From assembly GCA_022457155.1 (NCBI GenBank), contig JAJGOT010000450.1:253501-317500 (forward strand): 64,000 nt of DNA. Reading direction: 5' to 3'. Source of the DNA: Cladopsammia gracilis (lineage: Eukaryota; Cnidaria; Anthozoa; Scleractinia; Dendrophylliidae). The notes below the pieces were generated by a model, which was not told the origin of the DNA, did no database searches, and worked only from the letters and a program-made list of their open reading frames with translations. Positions 34,693 through 46,760 of the stretch are shown in pieces; the stretch's first letter is position 1, and each line of letters opens with the position of its first letter. The position numbers were made by a program, and so were the translations under genes.

Positions 34693-37600
34693 TTGATCCA
34701 TACCCATAGAAATTGGCTTTGTGTTGGAGTAGACGTTGGTGAAACAAACACTGATGCCGTAATCTTAATAAATAAGGAGTTCATGTGCTGCTCATCTAAA
34801 GTGTTAACAACTGGAGACATTACATCAGGTGTCATTGAAGCTATCAGATCAGTACTGAGGCAGCTTCCAAGAGGATTTCAACCAAATCCTGCTCAATATG
34901 TTTCAAGGGTCAACATTGGCACAACCCATTTCGTGAACGCCATTGTCCAGAGAAAGGGCCTGGTAAAAGTTGCTGTGTTGAGGTTATGTGGACCAGCTAC
35001 AACAGCAATACCACCTTTGTGCGATTTTCCTGCTGATCTGAAGGATGTGATTGGTGAAGTGCATTATTTCCTCAATGGAGGATACCAATATGATGGCTCT
35101 TGTATTACTGATGTTGATGAAGAGGAAGTGAAGAGGACGATCAAGGAAGTGCAGAAAGCAGGTGTAATCAATAAGCCGCATTTTTCTAAGAAAGCTTATC
35201 AAGGAAATGTTAGGAGTGCACTTGTGTTCTTCTAACATCGGTCAAGTAGGCCTATAACGCCTTCTAGCTCATAATTACTATTGTTTTTTTTTATGAAATA
35301 ACGTGATAACCATTTCGACCATTATCGATTCCTTTGCTGCACTGAGTAGTTAGATCATAATAAATTTGATTTTAACTTTTAGTAGTAATATCTTTTCTGC
35401 AGTTAATTATTCTAGTGTTGCATTTTGTTAAGCGCTTTCGAATATTTTATAATAATTTAAGCGCTGTATAAGTTTACATTTTATTATAGTAATAATAAAT
35501 ATTATAACTCAAAAGATGGGTATTTGAACCTAATTTTTTTCTGTGATGCTAAAAATTCCTAGGTATCAAGAATGTTGTCATCGTTGGAGTATTTTCTCCT
35601 GTTTCTGGGAAACAAGAAGACCAAGTGGCAGACATCATCAAATCCGAGTGTCCAGACATTAGTGTGACGCTTTCGCATGAAGTTGGCCTCATTGGACTTC
35701 TCGAACGGGAAAATGCTGCTGTTCTTAATGAGAGCCTGAAGCCACTTTGTTATCGAACAGTGAAGGCATTCTGTGTGGCTTTGAATGAACTTGATTTGAA
35801 GTGTCCTTTGTACCTGACGCAAAATGATGGCACGATAATAAGGTATATAAATGTTATTAGCTAACAATGACAATTTATTTGAATTAGAAATACATCAGGT
35901 TTGGAATTTGCATTTTTGTAGGCGAATGATCTCGATCTGCCGTTTTCTTTAATCTTCCAAGATATGTTTGCGATAAGTAAACTTATGAAGACAATATTTA
36001 TTTCCTCAGTGCTCGCTATTGTTTCTCTTGACGATCTTTATTATAAAACTCTATGTAATGTTTCTTCTTTGTACTGGTATTCCGCAGTGCGGAACGAACA
36101 AGACATCTTCCAGTTTACACGCTTGCATCTGGTCCAACAAACAGCATAAGGGGCGCAGCCTTTCTGTCGGGAGTGCAAGATGCAGTCGTGATTGACATTG
36201 GAGGAACAACCACGGACGTGGGGGTAATCAAGGAAGGATTTCCAAGGCAAGCGTCTACAAGGGTTAAGGTGAGTCGAATTCTTTGGTTTTTATTTAGGGT
36301 CACCAAAAATCACGTGAAGTACACCCATGTGTGATCCTTGATTTCAATATTGATTACAATAACATAGTAGAGCGCTTTTCAGATGAGTGTCGTGAAACCA
36401 AAACCAAAGTAATTACTCTGACCAATCAAAACAGCCGCAGACAACCCACTGAACCAATCAGAACTCGAAGCAAATACAGGTTGCCGGCGCCAAACGCGGG
36501 AAAACACGTAAGAGCAAGTCACGGTTGGTTTTTGGTTTTACTTCTGATTGGTTGAGAAAGTGGCGCAAGATTTTTTGGCCAATCACTGCACAAAGCGTAG
36601 CAATGCAAAACCAAAGCAACTGTGAAATTACTTTCGAAACTCGATTAAAAATCGCTCTATTTCATTATGTTTATATTCCATCCAATTATAAGAAAATATC
36701 TAATTTAATACAAAACCTTTTCGGTTTCTATATTTTCATTTCCCAACTGTGAATATAAATAATATTTGAAAGTAATTTATTTGTCAATAACTGTTTAAAT
36801 AAATAGTGCCTTTGCAAATTCTTGTATCTTGGCGCAGACAATTGTTCTCATTATGGTTGTAGTTTCGTCTTTTCCGTAACTCTCGTCTGATCTGATCTGT
36901 AGTGCGTTCTTGTCTTGTGTTTGTGTCCTAGCAACGGTTTAGGCATCAGAAATCAACATATTCAGATCAAGTATAAACTTCATGCACTCTAACCTGCGAT
37001 AAAACCTGCAAAGCTGCAAAAAATCGCGGAAAACAAAACCTGCAGAAAAAAAAACAGCATATGATATCTATCTTACTGCACCCTGTTGAATATAGATTGG
37101 AGGTGTCAACACCAACTTCCGGATGCCTGATGTACTGAGCGTCAGCCTTGGTGGTGGATCCATAGTGCAAAAAAATGCAAGTATCCCAGAGATGATTTTC
37201 ATATATTTTTCATTACTGGAGCAACTACTTCCCTGAGTAGCATTACGAGAACGAATACTCCCGCTAGCAAAGAAATAGTTTGGTGAAGACATGGGTATGT
37301 TGTGGTGCAATTTTGTCCTTGGTGCAAATATTATTTTCCTTTGTTTTTGCGTATGGAAATGTATGATAATGACTTTTGAACAAGTGAAAATAAAATTTGC
37401 ACTAAGGACAAAATTGCACCACAACAGGTGCATTTCCATGCATATAAAATTTCTTTAAAGGAGCTGTCACCTTTGTCGTACACGAAATGCTTAAAGAACA
37501 CGAAATGCTTAAAGAACACTAACAGGAAGATATCAAGTGAATTTTAGTAGAGAAAATAAACCATAATCAGAGTTTTAGCGAATTTTCTAAGACCCAAGCG

Positions 37601-38177
37601 ATAAACTTGAAAAAATTGGCCCAATTTTTTCAAGATGCAATCCATTTCCATCCTGGCCATCTGCAGCCCAAGTCACTTATTTTTGCTCTTAGAGCACTAG
37701 TAGAATAATTTTAAACAAAACTGAATTCTTATTTTTGGAATTTCACTGAAATAAAGATGTATTTTGGCTTCTTAAAGTAACGCTAAAAATGGTGATATAG
37801 CCCCTTTAATATTTCCCTAAGAAAATAGGAAACAGCATATTAAGCAAATGTTAAAGCCAACGTGTGTTTTATTTCTTTAATTGGTGTGATGAGTAAAATA
37901 ACTTTTGATACGTTATTTTACGTATGACATATCATACATTAGGGAGAAATAAGAGTTGGTCCTAAAAGTGTTGGCTACAAGTTGACTTATGAAGCACTTG
38001 TGTTCGGAGGAGAAAAGTTAACGTCCACTGATATTGCTGTCGCGTCTGGTTTTTGTTACAATATTGGAGACAAGGAAAGAGTGGTAATCCCAGAAGACGT
38101 AAGGGTTGGAGCACTGAATTCTATCAAAAGAAAGATTGAAGCAGCAATAGATCGGGTTAAGGTATTATTACTATTAC

Positions 38178-38223
<46 letters not shown>

Positions 38224-41200
38224 TTTGCTTATTTATTTATTTTTTTTTTTTGGGGGGGGGGGCATGTGGCGCATTGTTCCTCAACTTTGGGTCTTTGGAC
38301 AGTCTTCTATCGGTGTTCGTCTGTAATAATCGGGAAGTCATTGTCCTCTGCAATCAATATACAGAAAATTGGCATTTTTATGGCGATCTCTGATGTCATT
38401 TCATTGTTCCATTTTCTAGTTAGAAATTCTCTAAGTTGTCTAAGACTGCTTTTTTGAGAGAATCCGAAATTGGATTTGTGACATCAGATCATATGGATTC
38501 TTCATGACCAAAAACCGGATAATTTAAATATAACGTAAAACATACCGTACGTATGCAAATTAACCTATTTTGAACTCGCTTGTGTTTTTCTCTCTGCTTT
38601 AACAAATAATTTTCAAAATATATATGTAATAAACTCTTTCCTGAATTGCCCATCATATGAAATCGTGAAAGAAACCGAACCAACTAACGGAACGAGTAAA
38701 GTTGCACGAAAGACCGCTTGTCGAATCCATTCCAAAAAATCGCTTTGATGACGAATCTTAAAATCCAGATTTAGATTTGATTTGAAGAATCTCACCGTAT
38801 GGATTCGACGGATACATGATTCGTTTTTGGATTTTAGTAAAAGAACGTAAAATCCTTTTTTGAATTCAAGAATCCGGATTCTGACTCTCCCAAACAACGC
38901 AGCCTAAGTAAGCAGTGTAATTAAAGGTGAAGAAATTTAATATAGACGTTTCTGGGGATCAATTTACCCAGGGAACCATGATTAAACTAAAACGATCCAT
39001 GAATTTTAAAAACAGTGAAGAAAACTTTATTTTTGACCATCTGTCTTCCCAACAGCTAAACGATGAAGACCAAAAAGTTATTCTTGTTGGAGGAGGTAGT
39101 ATTCTTGTAAACCCAAAAAAGTCACATACCTTAAAAGGAGCTGAACATGTCGTTTGTCCTGACTATTATCAGGTAATTATCTCGAGTATTTTAACTAATT
39201 TATGATAAATTGAAAAGTTTGCAAAATTAAATTTTTACTTGACTTTTAACATTCATCACTCCAATCATGCAAACCGTCCCTGTTATCTTTGTTACTAGAC
39301 ATGTAGCCAAAACCTATTTCTTTGACTTCCGTTGTGGAGCGGGATATGCTATGCATCGACTGATAGGGGATAGAGGAAAAATAATAGCTAATTCAGAGGT
39401 CGCGAGGTCGTGCCTCGATATACATAGTTTTGGCATATTCAAGCCAATTGAATGTGTATCTTTAAGCGTAAGTAATCGTGTTCATTGGCACATCAAGGTT
39501 TTCTATTGACAGTTATCATTATTACTCATGCGCGAAGCGGCATGAGGTAAGGTTTCGGCTCCGTTTTTCTTCTTCTTATTTTTGTGCACTTCCGGTTCAT
39601 AGCTTTGCCACTACACTTCTTGTTTAGTGACTTCCGGCTACTCTCACTTCCGGTAAAAGAGTGTTACTTAAGTGTCACGACAGCGTCTCCTACAACCCTT
39701 CACGTTTGGTATATATATGACTTAGAAGAATCACTGGCTTTGTGGTGCAGCCTTCATTTCTAAAACAATCAATAGTAAACAACGTGATTTGCAGGAACGA
39801 TGACTAAACGAAAGGAGTACTCTTCGCCATGTCGGACATCTTATTATCATGTTTAAAATATATCATAAAACTTTCTTACGCATGCGCATGAGTATAGGCT
39901 GCTTGGAGCTTCTTGTTATTATCGCTGCTTTGCAGTTTATTTAAAGTGCAATGAGAAACATACTACATTCTGAAGGGCTCATTGCTCATTTATACCGTGT
40001 CAATGTGCTAGGTTGCCAATGCTGTTGGTGCTGCTTTAAGTAAAGTCAGTGGAACCTTTGATCAGGTTATTTCCATGGACAACACAACACGTGCAAATGC
40101 CCGTGAGTACGCCGAGAAAGAGGCACGCAAAAATGCTGTCGAGGCCGGTGCTGACGAACAAACCTTGGAAGTGATTGACATGATGGAAGTACCGCTGGCT
40201 TACCTGCCCGGAAATGCTGTGCGCTATTATCTGAAAGTTGTTGGAGACTTGAAAAAGGTCGAGGGGAGTCCAGAGGAATTCTCAGGTAAAAAAGAGACGT
40301 AACGGCTCATTAGTTAATGACTGAGTGCTATACTCGGTCAGTGGGGAAAGAAAAGGATGAAAAACTGATTATGTAAAATAAAATCCGTCTCAAAGTATAT
40401 TGGATTATCTTGCTCGCATTTCTACATGGTTTTCAGTAGCACTAACTTGCTTGGATTTTTTTTAATGAAGTCCATCGAAGGGTTGTCGAACTATGTTACA
40501 GGCAGAATTGTGTCATGCTCTCCCAGCACTTTTTTTGGGGCTCATTAATACACCTCCGTAGGTGAATAGAGACTATTTGGGTAATGCCAGTTCGAAGGAT
40601 TCAATATATGCTTGAGTTGTAAATATATATGGCTCTAACAATCGACCTTCCGATGTCGTGGACAACTGATAGAATGACTCAGGCTCACTCCGCAAGCAAG
40701 GTGTCCATAGAGTAGCTTTGTTCTTTGGTACCGCGTTCATCCACTATTGTAAAATATCACTGATTTCCCGCTTCTAGAATATATCCATTGAATTCTCATA
40801 CTAATCCATTAAATTGTTGTCACCCTTGCAGTGTGAGTTGAAATACAGGTCTGTGATCCAACATGATGCTAAAAAAACACAGCAAACACAACCTTTTTTA
40901 TTGCATTTCAACAATGCTACATACAATAGTATCATAAGGACAATACTACATAAAATTATATAATAATGTTACTTATAATTATACTACTAATATTACTTAT
41001 TACTATTATTACAGTAACTCTGTTAACACATAAATTACTCACAATCATCTACTTATAAAGTACGCCGTTAGTGCTCAGTGTAATTATTCTTTTCTACACT
41101 TCACAGCAGGTCACAAATTAAGCGACAGTGAATCAACAAAGGAGTCTGCTTCTGTCGAGGTGCAGGCTCCTGCCGCGGTAGAGCGGGCCAATGAAGAACA

Positions 41201-44200
41201 AGACGCCATTGAGTTCAGAGATCCTTATTTAGATCCAGCGTCCGGGGACTGGATTTTGAACGAGTTTGATATCGAATGTATCTCCACTGGTGCAGGTATT
41301 TTAGGATGCGGGGGTGGTGGAAGCCACTACCTTGGAAGATTAAGGGCCCTGAAGCTCATCAAGACTGGAAAGGAAATACGTGTTATTCACCCCGAAAGGT
41401 GAGATCTAATGATGATTACAAAGAATTGGCTTTCTCATGTTTGTGTTTGATTCATAACCTCAATTACTACTTTACCTGTGCCAAGTCCCTCCCAAGAATA
41501 AATATAAAGGGTGCAATACACTTTTTTTTTATTTATTTTCAGGTTAGGATCATCTTCAGGACTGACTGGTCCAGTGGGAGTAACAGCTTCGATGGGTGCG
41601 CCCATGATCGATCTAGAGAAATTGTTCAGCGGTCGGGAAACTACATCAGCGCTTGAGGCAGTTCAAGCGATTCTATTAAGCGGTGGTAAAATTAAGGAGA
41701 AATATGTTGCGGATGGAAGAATTAGGGTAGCCGAAGGTGTACAAGACTTATTATATGGGAAAACGGAGGTATTGTTGTCTTCTGTATTTCAGCAAATAGC
41801 GTTGATATTCGAAAGCAAACGTTTTCACGTAAATAAAATATATGAAAATTATAATACCTGTATTCGAATAGTAATATAAACTTTTAAAAACCAAACAAAA
41901 CAAACTTATAAAAAACAATTTGTTTGAGGTATTAAAGATAAAGCAAGACGAAAATATATTAATACGATAATGTTTTCCAGATTCTGCAATAACTTCGACA
42001 ACCCAGTTTTGGATCTTGGGGAGAGAAACCTTTTACTTTTGTTTTATTGTCAGTTAGTTGAGTTAGTTAGTTAGTTAGTTAGTTAGTTATGTATTTATTC
42101 AATTAAATGCCCGGGACGTCTATTACACACTCAGTGTGTTAGAAGATGCGTTATTCGAGATAAGCGTTTAATACTAACAGGACGTTCATTTTTGGCTGTT
42201 TCTGAATAGGTTAAGTGCTGTTACCAAAGGTGCAAATGTGCAAATAAACGCCCTCGCTGTATAAAACGCTTAGGGCGTTTATTTCTCTTAGGAGGCGTTA
42301 ACTGGGGCGTTAATTCCAGAGGGGGCGTCTATATGAGAGTAGGCGTTTAATAAAGTAAATACGGTGATTTGTTGTTTGTTAGATTCACAATCACTTCCTA
42401 TATTCTATTTTACCTTCGAAGTTAGTAATTGTTTTGCGGGGAAAATAAAATAAATAAAAATGCTTTAAATGAATTATGTGTGCCTCTTAAATACAAAATA
42501 CTTTCTTTTACTTTTAATCTCCAGCAGACTCAACCAAACAGAAAATTAGTCGCCATTGTTTGTGCTGATGTTGGAGGAATTAATTCCATGGAACCCTTCA
42601 TGGCCGGCGCAGAACTGGCACTTCCTATCGTGGACGCAGATGGCGCGGGGAGAGCTTTTCCCGGACTGCAGATGTTGTTGCCGTTTGTTAATGGTAGTCC
42701 ACCCTACCCTGCGGCGATCGGAAACGAGAAAGGAAATGTTGTTGCAGTGACGTTTGCGAAGTCGTCTAAAAGCTTGGAGGAATTCTTCAGAGAGAAAACA
42801 ATTGAAATGGGGTACGTATTACTTATCTGTCAAAAGTCCTGTTCTCTTCTTTCATTGGTTGGGAGCACGCAGATAACAGACAAATTCGGCTGACGCATTG
42901 TTGTACCCAATTCAAACCTTCTGGGAATGAGATTCTTTGTTCACAATATTTCCATATAATTTCCATATCAATGCTTCATTGATATGGAAATATGACGAAC
43001 AAAGAGTTCTAATCCCAAAAGGTTTGAATTGGGTACAACAATGCGTTAGCCGAATTTGTCTATCAGTGTGCGCGAACACAGAGGAGGATTAGAGAGAGCG
43101 GTAGTACTGCTTAGGAAAAGAATCAACGACTTGTTTATTATTAGCAGCATTTATCTTTTTAATTTTTTTTTTTCTGTTCTTAGATGTACCTCTGGCTTTG
43201 CTTCAGTTCTTGACTGGAAGGATGTAAAGCAGAAATGTGTCTTGTATTCCTTGAGTCGCACATGGCGTTTGGGTAACTCTGTACTTCGTGCAAGACACAA
43301 TATTCCCGTGAACCGCATTCTTCAACATGAGAATGGACAACTACTCGTCACTGGAAAGGTGAGGAATTCGTTTCTAAGAAAACTGTTTTAAAAGCAGAAA
43401 TTTACAAAACATTACTACCTGATCGATCGATTATATGCCAAGCGTATGCAAAATGTAATTTTAATCCAATAGGAAAATGATAGTGTTAGCAGCTTACAAC
43501 AGTCAAATTGTCTTAACGAATCTATGCGTCTGAGAGTAGGGAATGGTAAACGTGCAGCGTGTGAACATCGAGTTATGGATGCACGCGGGAGGTTGCTAAG
43601 CACGAAAGAAGCATAAGAGTGATTAGCAAACCTCCCAAGTGCATCAATAACTCGATGTACGCACAAATGCGACGTTTACCATTTCTTTTATAACATATCA
43701 CGAAGACAACATTATAAAGTTGCCGGCAAAACAAGCTGCGTGATCGGCATGACGTGAGCATGCTACCCACCGGTAAATGGCAACCTCGTTCCCAGGACCT
43801 TTACCCTGGCTTGGGGGCGGGGCCCGTTGCGGTAAATGGATGGCGCGCACTGTCTCACCAATCTTGTAACAGCTATATGACTTCTATGTTTATATTCCTT
43901 TCTTAGTAGTGTGTTTTCCCTTTTTATTAAAAAAATGTAATTTAGTTATAGGGCTTATAATTAGTTTACCTATATCTTGCCTTTCTCCATTTTTTTTCTT
44001 ATCTTGTTAACTTAAAAAAAAACGTATGTAATAATAAAAAATGGAGTAAATAAATTTAAAAAAAAAATGGATGGCGCGCATCAACCAATCAGGGCGCGCG
44101 CTTTCCTTGAGGTATGTTACAAAGAATTTTCACAAGATTCTTTTTAAGTGCTAGCCATGAAAGATAAACCCTCCAAGGGTCACGACGGACTTAATCTAAA

Positions 44201-44949
44201 ACTACCGATGGACGAAAATGTAGCCTTCAACTGATAAAAGCTACTTTTCGACAAGTGGCAACTTTATTCATTTTAATTTACAAGCTTTTAAATCTCAAGT
44301 GCGGTAGTCAGATCTGTTTTTTTATCATCATAATGTCGGTACAACTAGCTCAGAGAACACACTTTTATAAGGAAATGACCATATTGCTTTAAACGTGAAT
44401 TATTACATAAGCTTCAGTGAAATACAAGGATTTTACCCATTGCATAAAAATCATATTTTTCGAGTTGAACACTCGAACAGACATTTCATATCTGCGAGCA
44501 CCCGTGTCTTTTTTATATTTCATCTTTAACTTTTACATAAATGTTCTTAGATTGCTGATGTAAACCGAGTAACTGAAGGCGGATTCAACAAAGGAAGCTT
44601 GAAAATTGAGGGCTCGGCTCGATTCAATGGAGTAAATCTCGGCATCGAGTTCCAGAATGAGAACTACGTGGCTTTCATCCTCAGACCTGACGGAACCAAA
44701 GGCAAAATTGTAGCCACAGTTCCTGATCTGATCTCTTTGGTTGATGAAGACACAGGTCAGCCAATCACAACAGAGGAAGTTCGTTATGGTTTGCGAGTGG
44801 CTGCCATCGCCATGCCATGCTCTCCACAGTGGGCCACCCCGCAGGGATTAGCGACTGTCGGACCAGCAGTGTTTGGATATCAAGATATTAAGTACAGTCC
44901 CATCGCAGAGTATAAGGAACACCCTCCCATCCCGTTGGCTAGAAATTAA
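34693..44949 (+). CDS. HyuA-like hydantoinase/oxoprolinase fused to DUF917, copy B
   Basis: Exons matching those of copy A: about 34710-35161, 35563-35842, 36088-36268, 37096-37164 (or to 37180), 37943-38161 (or from 37947), 39056-39172, 40012-40285, 41110-41398, 41543-41768, 42525-42811, 43184-43358, 44551-44949. From exon 2 onward the phases stay in frame to the stop. The first exon is doubtful: at the position of the copy A start the codon is TTG, and an acceptor-like TAG ends at 34709, so an unseen upstream exon may supply the start. The first phosphate loop reads DVGETNTDAV, a glycine-to-glutamate change at a family-conserved site, while DIGGTTTDVGVI in exon 3 and the DUF917 motifs GCGGGGSHYLGRL and LPIVDADGAGRAFP are kept. 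Either a diverged enzyme or an early pseudogene. It lies divergently from copy A, about 4.9 kb away. Confidence 0.8.
36370..36657. mobile_element. CCAAT-rich MITE family, copy 4
   Basis: The ends GAGCGCTTTTCAGATGAGTG and the complement of GAGCGATTTTTAATCG are flanked by TA. The interior matches the 284-bp copy over its full length. It lies in the intron between exons 3 and 4 of copy B. Confidence 0.8.
37299..37425. mobile_element. Small hairpin MITE, 127 bp
   Basis: GTTGTGGTGCAATTTTGTCC at the left is mirrored at the right end. The arms extend about 45 bp with mismatches. It lies in the copy B intron between exons 4 and 5. No target duplication was defined. Confidence 0.65.
38162..38232. repeat. 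(ATT)n microsatellite at a splice donor
   Basis: A run of more than 20 TTA/ATT triplets starts directly after the donor of copy B exon 5, followed by poly-T and poly-G. It could interfere with donor recognition. Confidence 0.9.
42054..42088. repeat. (TTAG)n microsatellite
   Basis: About eight tandem GTTA/TTAG tetramers lie in the copy B intron between exons 9 and 10. Confidence 0.85.
42878..43061. mobile_element. Long-arm hairpin MITE, 184 bp
   Basis: The arms of about 75 bp start AGACAAATTCGGCTGACGCA and are nearly perfect complements around a short loop near 42970. It lies in the intron between exons 10 and 11 of copy B. The target duplication is unclear. Confidence 0.8.
43542..43684. mobile_element. 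Hairpin MITE, ~143 bp
   Basis: Two imperfect complementary arms (ATGGTAAACG at the left, CGTTTACCAT at the right, with CATCGAGTTAT inside) surround a loop near 43605. It lies in the copy B intron between exons 11 and 12. Confidence 0.65.
43850..44064 (+). mobile_element. Short retroposed LINE-tail insertion
   Basis: A 215-bp AT-rich segment ending in an A-rich tail is flanked by the direct repeat AAATGGATGGCGCGCA (43834-43849 and about 44065-44080). The long duplication and tail show target-primed insertion of a heavily 5-prime-truncated retroelement in the last intron of copy B. Confidence 0.85.
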
Positions 44950-45218
44950 ACATCTGTTATATTTTAACCCTTGGACGTGCAAGCATTAAGAGTCGGTTAC
45001 TATGGTAACGAGATATTACGTCATAAGTAGCAAGAGGTCAAGCTATTTTTGAATAAAAATCTTTTTTACCTTTTTTGGATAAAAAGCATATAGAATGCTA
45101 AAAAGCAGCAAAATGTTTAACTTCGACATTGTTTCGATAAATTTGAATTTTGACTAAAATCCAAGATGGCGGCCATCTTGACCATCATTTTGTGCCATAA
45201 CACATTATATTTATCTTA

Positions 45219-45387
45219 GAGCAGTTTTCAATTGAGTGTCAAAAGTAATTACACAATTGCTTTGGTTTTGCATTGCTACGCTTTGTGATTGGCTAAAAAA
45301 TCTCGCGCCACTTTCTCGACCAATCAGAAGTGATTGGTCAGAGTAATTACTTTGGTTTTGGTTTTACGACACTCAATTGAGAACTGC
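45219..45387. mobile_element. CCAAT-rich MITE family, copy 5 (internal deletion)
   Basis: The ends GAGCAGTTTTCAATTGAGTG and the complement of GCAGTTCTCAATTGAGTG enclose only about 170 bp. The central block with GGCGCC is missing. It lies about 270 bp beyond the stop of copy B. Confidence 0.8.
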
Positions 45388-45579
45388 AATATGATATGCA
45401 CATCATGCAAGCGGAGTTTGGATATTTCGGTGGGACATCGATGCTGTCAATTTTCTCGATCTCAAATTAAAGAAAGACCTTTGATACAACTGACCATTCC
45501 ATTTTGTTATCCAAACCTGAATAGTTATTATTCAACACATTGATACACTGCCAAAATCTGGTCATGGCGCCTCCATATT

Positions 45580-46310
45580 GATCTTTCTATACGGTGATAC
45601 CTCCGACCGAATTGCATATAGTCCAGCAGATAAAAAGAAAACAGTGATAGTAATTATAACATAAATTATTCGCTGATTCTGTTTGCGTCTTCATGTGTTG
45701 TTGTGGCCATTGCCTTGGGTCACAGGCTTTGTTCTTCTCAAGGTGTTCATGATTCGAGAATGGAAGACCCATGATAACAATGACTGAGAAGTATTAAGGA
45801 AAGAAGCACAACACCCAGTCTCTGGTAGATCGTATTAAGTAATCTACCTGCATCATCAGCACAAAGGAATTTTCCATCAATTTCTTGTGCACTTCTGGAA
45901 AAGTATAGTATGGAATCATGTTTGCCATTGGTGTCATCCAAGATAACCGCTCGAAAACCGTTCGGATCTTCTCTGTTATAATGGTCACCTTCATAGGAAA
46001 CACAGTAGCAATGTATCTGTCTACAGTAATAAGCACAAGACTACAAGTAGTCTTTCGATAGAAACCGAATATGAAACCACTGTAAAGTACATCGCCATTC
46101 CCGAGTTGACACTGAAATGAAGAAACTGAACCTTTGAGGACAAAAAGTCTGCCACTTACATACAGTATCAAATCAGTAGCAGCATAGAGTAGATCGGAGA
46201 AAGCCATGCTTGTGATGTAGTAGTTAGTGCTGGTCCGAAGAATCTGTGTTTTCAGCACGGAAAAATCACAAAGACTTCATGAACTTTGAATAAAGCTGTC
46301 GAGTTGTTCT
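45580..46310 (-). pseudogene. Rhodopsin-type GPCR pseudogene
   Basis: The minus strand still reads as parts of the receptor family seen intact at 62559-63614. Visible parts are TM2 (YYITSMAFSDLLYAATDL), TM3 with LITVDRYIATVFPMK, TM4 (LSWMTPMANMI), extracellular loop 2 in a shifted frame (SAQEIDG then CADDAGRLLNTIY), and degraded TM5-TM6. The N-terminal end near 46300 retains CAACTCGAC, matching the start of the intact gene, but the ATG is lost, TM1 is deleted, and there is at least one frameshift near 45900 and scrambling before TM3. It lies about 370 bp from the foldback element. Confidence 0.85.
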
Positions 46311-46760
46311 CGATAGCAAGCAGGAGTTGTGATCTCTGTATCCTTTTAGAAGTAATTTTGTAAATTAAAGGTCCAGAGAAAGCATCACACATTTATATAA
46401 GGATTCACAGTGAACCAGTTTTAAGAGGTTTTTTAAAAGTCAATAACTCACTTTGAGTTGTTTTCATTGCAACAGTGCTTAATGTAAAAAAAAGCATTGC
46501 CTTCTGAACCATCGCCAATACTGTAAGAAAATAGGACCCCGCCCGTACCCCATAATTTAGTAAACTAGATTAATTCAAATTCTTTACGAGGAATTCTTTT
46601 GAATATTTTCGTGACGCGATCGTCAATAATGGAAAAAGACATCAAATGTCAATGGAACTCTTGTAAAACGTGTTGATGGCTCATTAGGTAATACATTCAT
46701 GACTACCGTCACGAATATAGAACAGTGCTTGTACTACTCTAAACAGTATTTAATGTATTT

